Shown here piece by piece: positions 21,194 through 25,251 of a DNA stretch of 25,251 nt (the stretch's first letter is position 1; the number at the start of each line of letters is the position of its first letter). The notes beneath the pieces are model-generated. The model made no database searches. It was not told the DNA's origin and was given only the letters and a program-made list of their open reading frames with translations. Position numbers and translations under genes: made by a program. This DNA is from Funneliformis mosseae (lineage: Eukaryota > Glomeromycota > Glomeromycetes > Glomerales > Glomeraceae), in NCBI GenBank assembly GCA_910592005.1, contig CAJVPP010000863.1, positions 1-25,251 on the forward strand. The letters are read 5' to 3'.

Positions 21194-24100
21194 ATGATGC
21201 CTTTACTTAAAAATATTAAAAATTTTATCTGCTGTACCGGAAATTCAGGTAAAGCTAGTAAACATGTTTACGTATGTATCTACCGATAATTAGACAAATA
21301 TTCTAAAAAAAAAAATTTTTAAAATAATAGAATTAGACCCTAAATCAGAAGGTAAAGATTATTTATACATTTGTTTATCAAACTGTAATTCTTAATAAGA
21401 AAATAAATAAATAAAACACATTAGCGCCAGATTCTACCGCCAAGGAAACTTCTACATCAAAAAAATCAAATGGTAAATACATTTTTTTTCATCAAACATA
21501 ATCCTTTAATAATCCATTTCGAAAATTTCTAAAATAATAAATTAACGTCAGGTTTGGATTCTGAGAGATCTCCTGCATCAAATGGTAAGTAAAATTATAC
21601 ATTTGTTCATCACACACTATAATTTAAATATTGATAATAATAAATTAACGCCAGATTCGAAAACCAAGGAGACTTCCGCACCTAAAATATCAAATGGTAA
21701 ATGCATTTCTTATCATCCTATATCTTTCAATAATCAGTTTTTAAATGATTTTCCTAATAAAAAATTTTGCGGCGGCGTTAGACTCGGATCTCCCTACACC
21801 AAATGGTAAGATAAATTATATATTTGCTCATCATGTCTATCTCATAATAATTTCGTAAAAAAAAAAAAAAAAAAAGATTTGGATCTCGAGAAAGCTCCTA
21901 CAATACCAAATAGTAAGATAATTAATCATACATTTGCCCATAATAATTATCTTATAATAATCAATTCCTAAATCTTTTCGTAAAATAAAAAAAAAAAAGA
22001 ATTGGTTCTAGAGAAAACTCCTTCACCAGATGGTAAATATGATCTATAAATTGCTCATTTAACTTTAATTCTTTTAATAAATTTTTTTTATTAAAAAAGA
22101 ATTTAAACTTTTAGGACCAACGCTTAATCCTATTCTTGATGGAATAGAAACCGCAACTGGCATAATATTACCATTTGTAAGTTTTCTACCACTTATAAAA
22201 GAGGTAGCTGAAGTATTTAATGAAATTGTAGAAATTTATCAATCAGCTGAACATAATACAAAAATATGTGGAATATTGTTGGATAGAGTCCAAATAGCTG
22301 ATACAGCCTTGAGGAATTTAAAAAATCGTAGAGACAAAAATGAAAAATTTTTTTCAAAAAGAAATTTTACCCATTTACAAAAATTGGTGAATATCATTCG
22401 TAAAATTCGGAAGTTTGTTGAAGAAATTTCTCAATTAAGAGGCTTATCCAAGTATATTCAAGCTAAAAGTATTGAAAGTAATGTTAACGAATTAAGTAAT
22501 GAGTTTGATTCCACTATGCAAGCATTGCACTTTTCTCTGACGGTCGATTTTAGTGTACGTGCAGAAAAAGATAGTGAAGATATTAAGTCTGATATCAATG
22601 AGTTAACGAAGGTAATGTGTACCATGCATACATTTGAAACTTATATTACAAGAAACCTTATGTTGCAAATTCGCTTATATAGTACCTTGATGAAATCGGA
22701 AGTGGTGTAACTGACGGGAATCATAAGATCTCGGCCATTTTCGTACAATTGAGTGCACTTAGTGAAACTTTGTTGAAATCGGCAAATACTGATGTATTTA
22801 AAAGTGAATTACTCGAATATAATGATTATGAAGAAGGAGAACTTAAAGATAATCTAAGACTGACAAAGGTTAGAAAATATAAGAGAAAAAAAGATGGTGA
22901 TTTTGTCGCATTCAAATTATTGACTGATGAAAACAGCAGTCATGAAGATAAAGATAATCTTAGAAAACAGATTACAATTTTAAAAAAATTGGAACGATGT
23001 GATTGTATTATTCAATATTATGGTTTATCTACGTATAATAATAAATTTTATTTGGTGACTGGATGGGCTGATTATGGCAATTTACGCGAATATTATCAAA
23101 ATTATCCGCTTGGGGTTAAGCTGAAATTAAGGTTTGCTCTTGACATTGCCAAAGGCTTGAATTTCCTGAGCTCCGCTTCGGTAATTTATTCTTCTTCTTC
23201 TTCTTATTATTATTTAAATTCTCTATAATCCAAAGAAAATTTTAATTCATAATTGAAATCATTTGTTATTTTGGGTAACAGATCGTTCATCGTGATATTA
23301 GAGCCGAGAATATCTTAATTACTGATCATGAGACGGCCAAAATTGCAAATTTTCAAGCAAGTCGTTCTGTATCTGATAATACAAAAAATCATGCTGCTAC
23401 ACTAGAAGCTATACGGTATTGCGCTCCTGAAAAGTTAGAAAATAGGACAAAATATGATACCAAATGTGAAGTGTATAGTTTTGGCATATTACTTTGGGAA
23501 ATTGCTGAAAAGAAAATTCCTTATGAGAAATATAACGATATAACGATTATACAAGAGCTCGTTTGCACTAAAAAATATCGTGAACAATTTTCTCATGGTT
23601 CTTTACCAAGAGAATATCAAGAACTCGCAAACAAAGGTAGGAATTATTCTTTAATAAATCTATTGCATGCTCTTTACTAATATGCCATTATAAATCTATC
23701 CTAGCTGTTCATCATGATTATAATTTTAGGCCTCAATTTTCAAAGATCTTTACCGTATTACAAGAACTTTATCAGAAAGATGGTAAACCACCTCCATCAC
23801 CTCGTATTCCGCCAGAAAATAAAGAAGAGAAAAACATAAATTTCGAAGATTTTAATTATATGTCAGTGGATGAAGCAGTGAGAAATAAAAGCAACCGCGA
23901 GTTATCTTATAAATGTTTTGAAGCATATGCAGAATTAAACGATTTAAAGGCAAAATTCCATAAAGCATATTATATTCAACAAAATTATGTTAAACTTGAT
24001 ATGGACCAAACAGCAAAAGACAAATTAGTAGCAAATTTATATAAAGAAGTAGCGGATTCAGGTGATCCTGAAGCTCAATTACGTTATGGTAATTGTTTAA

Positions 24101-24327
24101 TTAAAGGTATTGGTATTAAGAAGGATTTAAAAGAAGCAGCCGAATATTTTACAAAAGCCGCCGAAAATGGCCAAGCTGTTGGTATGTTTAATGCTGCAAC
24201 TTTATATTTAAATGATAAGTCTGGAATTAAGGATGAAGTATTGGGTGAAAAATATATGAGATTAGCTGCTTATAAACAACATAAGCAAGCTATCGAATAT
24301 TTTAAGAAAAAGGACTGGACTTTGTAA
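21194..24327 (+). CDS. MLKL-like protein: microexon linker, helical bundle, pseudokinase, Sel1 repeats
   Basis: Twelve exons: 21194-21248, 21331-21351, 21425(or 21431)-21472, 21552-21584, 21655-21696, 21782-21805, 21877-21912, 22000-22032, 22115-22611, 22683-23180, 23282-23636 and 23705-24327, about 754 residues. Residues 1-18 (MMPLLKNIKNFICC...) include a Cys-Cys pair that might be lipidated. Residues 19-98 are a Ser/Thr/Pro/Glu-rich linker made by seven tiny exons. Residues 98-263 are helical (GIETATGIILPFVSFLPLIK...), resembling the MLKL/HELL four-helix bundle. Residues about 290-570 are a protein kinase-like domain: VAFK lysine at about 341, HRDIRAEN at 432-439 and APE near 477-479. The DFG motif is ANFQ (Asn at about 452), the alpha-C Glu appears as Gln (RKQITIL), and no glycine loop is seen, so it is probably a pseudokinase. 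Residues about 668-745 hold two Sel1 repeats. In animals and fungi such bundles permeabilise membranes in regulated cell death; a similar role here is inference. No frameshift is needed. Confidence 0.82.
21331..22114 (+). repeat. Tandem array of seven phase-1 microexons with related introns
   Basis: Exons of 21, 42 or 48, 33, 42, 24, 36 and 33 nt are separated by introns of 70-87 nt, a repeat period of about 100-120 bp. Each exon length is a multiple of three and each boundary falls after the first codon base. Most exons end CAAATG before GTAAG/GTAAA. Exons 3 and 5 are clear sisters (DSTAKETSTSKKSN and DSKTKETSAPKISN), and exons 4, 6, 7 and 8 share a (D/G)LDxEx-P-x-N theme. Introns share starts such as GTAAATRCATTT and a CATTTG(T/C)TCATCA-like block. 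The array therefore grew by duplication of an exon-intron unit. Confidence 0.8.
22612..22682 (+). other. 71-nt intron without a stop in the upstream frame
   Basis: GTAATG...TATATAG joins NELTK to YLDEIG in phase 0. The upstream frame stays open through the intron and ends at TAA 22708-22710. If retained, translation would stop 32 residues after the helical bundle, giving a protein with no kinase-like domain. I chose the spliced form because the downstream text YLDEIGSGVTDG continues coding-like only in the spliced frame. Confidence 0.75.
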
Positions 24328-24396
24328 ATCACTTTTTGTTTATTTATTTAATTATTTCTTGTTATTTCTTTAATTGCGTTAAAGTTTAAATTTTAT

Positions 24397-24402
24397 AATA
24401 AA
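24397..24402 (+). terminator. Possible poly(A) signal AATAAA
   Basis: AATAAA lies 70 nt after the stop of the pseudokinase gene, a suitable distance for a 3' end. AT-rich surroundings make chance occurrence likely too. Confidence 0.35.
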
Positions 24403-25251
24403 TTATTTAAAATGGAAAGTAGTCAATTTTATCAAATTTTTAAATTCAAATATTTCTTAATTATAAATACAGCTTTATCTTTAATAATTAATGAGCTTTT
24501 TTTTCAAGATATAACAACTATAACTTAGGTTATATTAAGAAATTTTATGTTTTTTATGTTTTAGTATAAATTAAAATTAAAAATGTTATTTAATGATAAA
24601 TTTATTAAATAGATAATCTTGATTAGATACATATAATAAGTTATAATTAAAAATAAAGACAAAGTTTAATTTCCATAAATATTTAAATTGTTAAAATAAT
24701 TATTTATATGTAATGATTCATAAAATTATAAAAATGTTTCAAACAAGATAAATCTTAATAAATTTAATATTAAAATTTGAAATTTTTAGGTATTAAAATA
24801 AATATGTTATTCAATTAATTAAAATATATCAAGAATAAAAAAATTAAATATATAATTCTACAAAATACTTAAATTAAAGAACCATGTTTATATTTATAAA
24901 TATTTATATTATAACACAATAATTTTCTAAATTTTATATTAAATTAAATTGATAAATACTTGAATTAAATCAATTTTTTTTACATATGGTAGCTTTGCAC
25001 AATTTTTATTAAGAGTAAAGTAAAATTTTACAAAATTACAAATTACAAAGGGAGAGTACAAAAATTTCTATCTAGTAATAAAAATCAAATCAAAATCAAT
25101 CTTATACTATTTTAGACTAATCTACGCAAATTAAATTAGAATAAGTTCAACTATTTAGTATAGGAGTGTGGTTGCTACATCAGGAATATTTTTAATGCGA
25201 AGTATTGCGTAAGATTTACGATTTGTAAACTTATGCAAATATTACGGCGTA
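24403..25251. other. AT-rich intergenic end of the window, no gene seen
   Basis: Very AT-rich, stops in every frame, no repeat of note. The last 90 bases are slightly richer in G and C but show no gene. Confidence 0.55.

Noticed and set aside
21582..21809. Frame of 75 codons across the microexons as a separate small protein
   Set aside because: It reads through two introns and two microexons, one of them in the wrong frame; the splice signals explain it better.
22612..22750. Frameshift mutation between the helical bundle and the kinase-like domain
   Set aside because: A clean 71-nt GT-AG intron in phase 0 restores the frame exactly, so no mutation is needed.
23705..23729. Acceptor at 23728-23729 (TTTTAG) for the last exon
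   Set aside because: It would break the frame. The acceptor ending at 23704 keeps the frame and adds AVHHDYNF before RPQFSK, as expected in the kinase C-lobe.

Overview
This is nuclear DNA from a eukaryote with very AT-rich, repeat-laden intergenic DNA and short GT-AG introns of 65-101 nt. The families present are a kinase-like protein with Sel1 repeats, a beta-propeller-like plus TRP-like cation channel protein, a MULE transposase relic whose N-terminus has a CxxC...CxxC zinc-ribbon pattern, and a Tc1/mariner relic. Together they point to an arbuscular mycorrhizal fungus (Glomeromycotina, Rhizophagus/Glomus type). The organism call is inference from family recognition; no database was searched. 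All exon structures were read by eye from splice signals and frame continuity.

Layout. 1-4.4 kb is AT-rich intergenic DNA with a degenerate Tc1/mariner transposase start near 1139 and a hairpin near 3241. 4.45-8.63 kb holds a decayed FAD-dependent monooxygenase cut in two. Its N-terminal two thirds lies on the minus strand (5692 to 4450) and its C-terminus on the plus strand (8343 to 8628). The two halves meet at the same codon if 4450-8342 is flipped, so the segment looks inverted; it also carries a dead MULE transposase. 8.8-12.4 kb has small broken or unidentified coding fragments and two repeat elements (10.0-10.4 kb). 12,410-16,072 (minus) is a seven-exon gene for a large channel-like protein of about 1,069 residues, intact except for one frameshift and one stop in exon 2. 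16.1-21.2 kb is intergenic, with a GGTCGGT-rich palindromic repeat and a weak coding relic. 21,194-24,327 (plus) is a twelve-exon gene for a protein of about 754 residues. 24.3 kb to the end is AT-rich with no gene seen.

The best candidate for an undescribed system is the 21.2-24.3 kb gene. Its product has a short N-terminus with a Cys-Cys pair, a disordered linker built from seven tiny exons (21-48 nt), a helical domain resembling the MLKL/HELL four-helix bundle, a protein kinase-like domain that has lost the DFG aspartate and probably the alpha-C glutamate, and Sel1 repeats. All seven small exons start and end in phase 1, resemble each other and have similar introns. Any of them could be skipped or repeated without breaking the frame. 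The layout recalls necroptosis-type executioners (helical bundle plus pseudokinase) with an adjustable linker; the function is inference.

The genes do not form an obvious pathway. The two well-preserved genes both belong to families I regard as expanded in these fungi, and the rest is mobile-element debris and gene relics.
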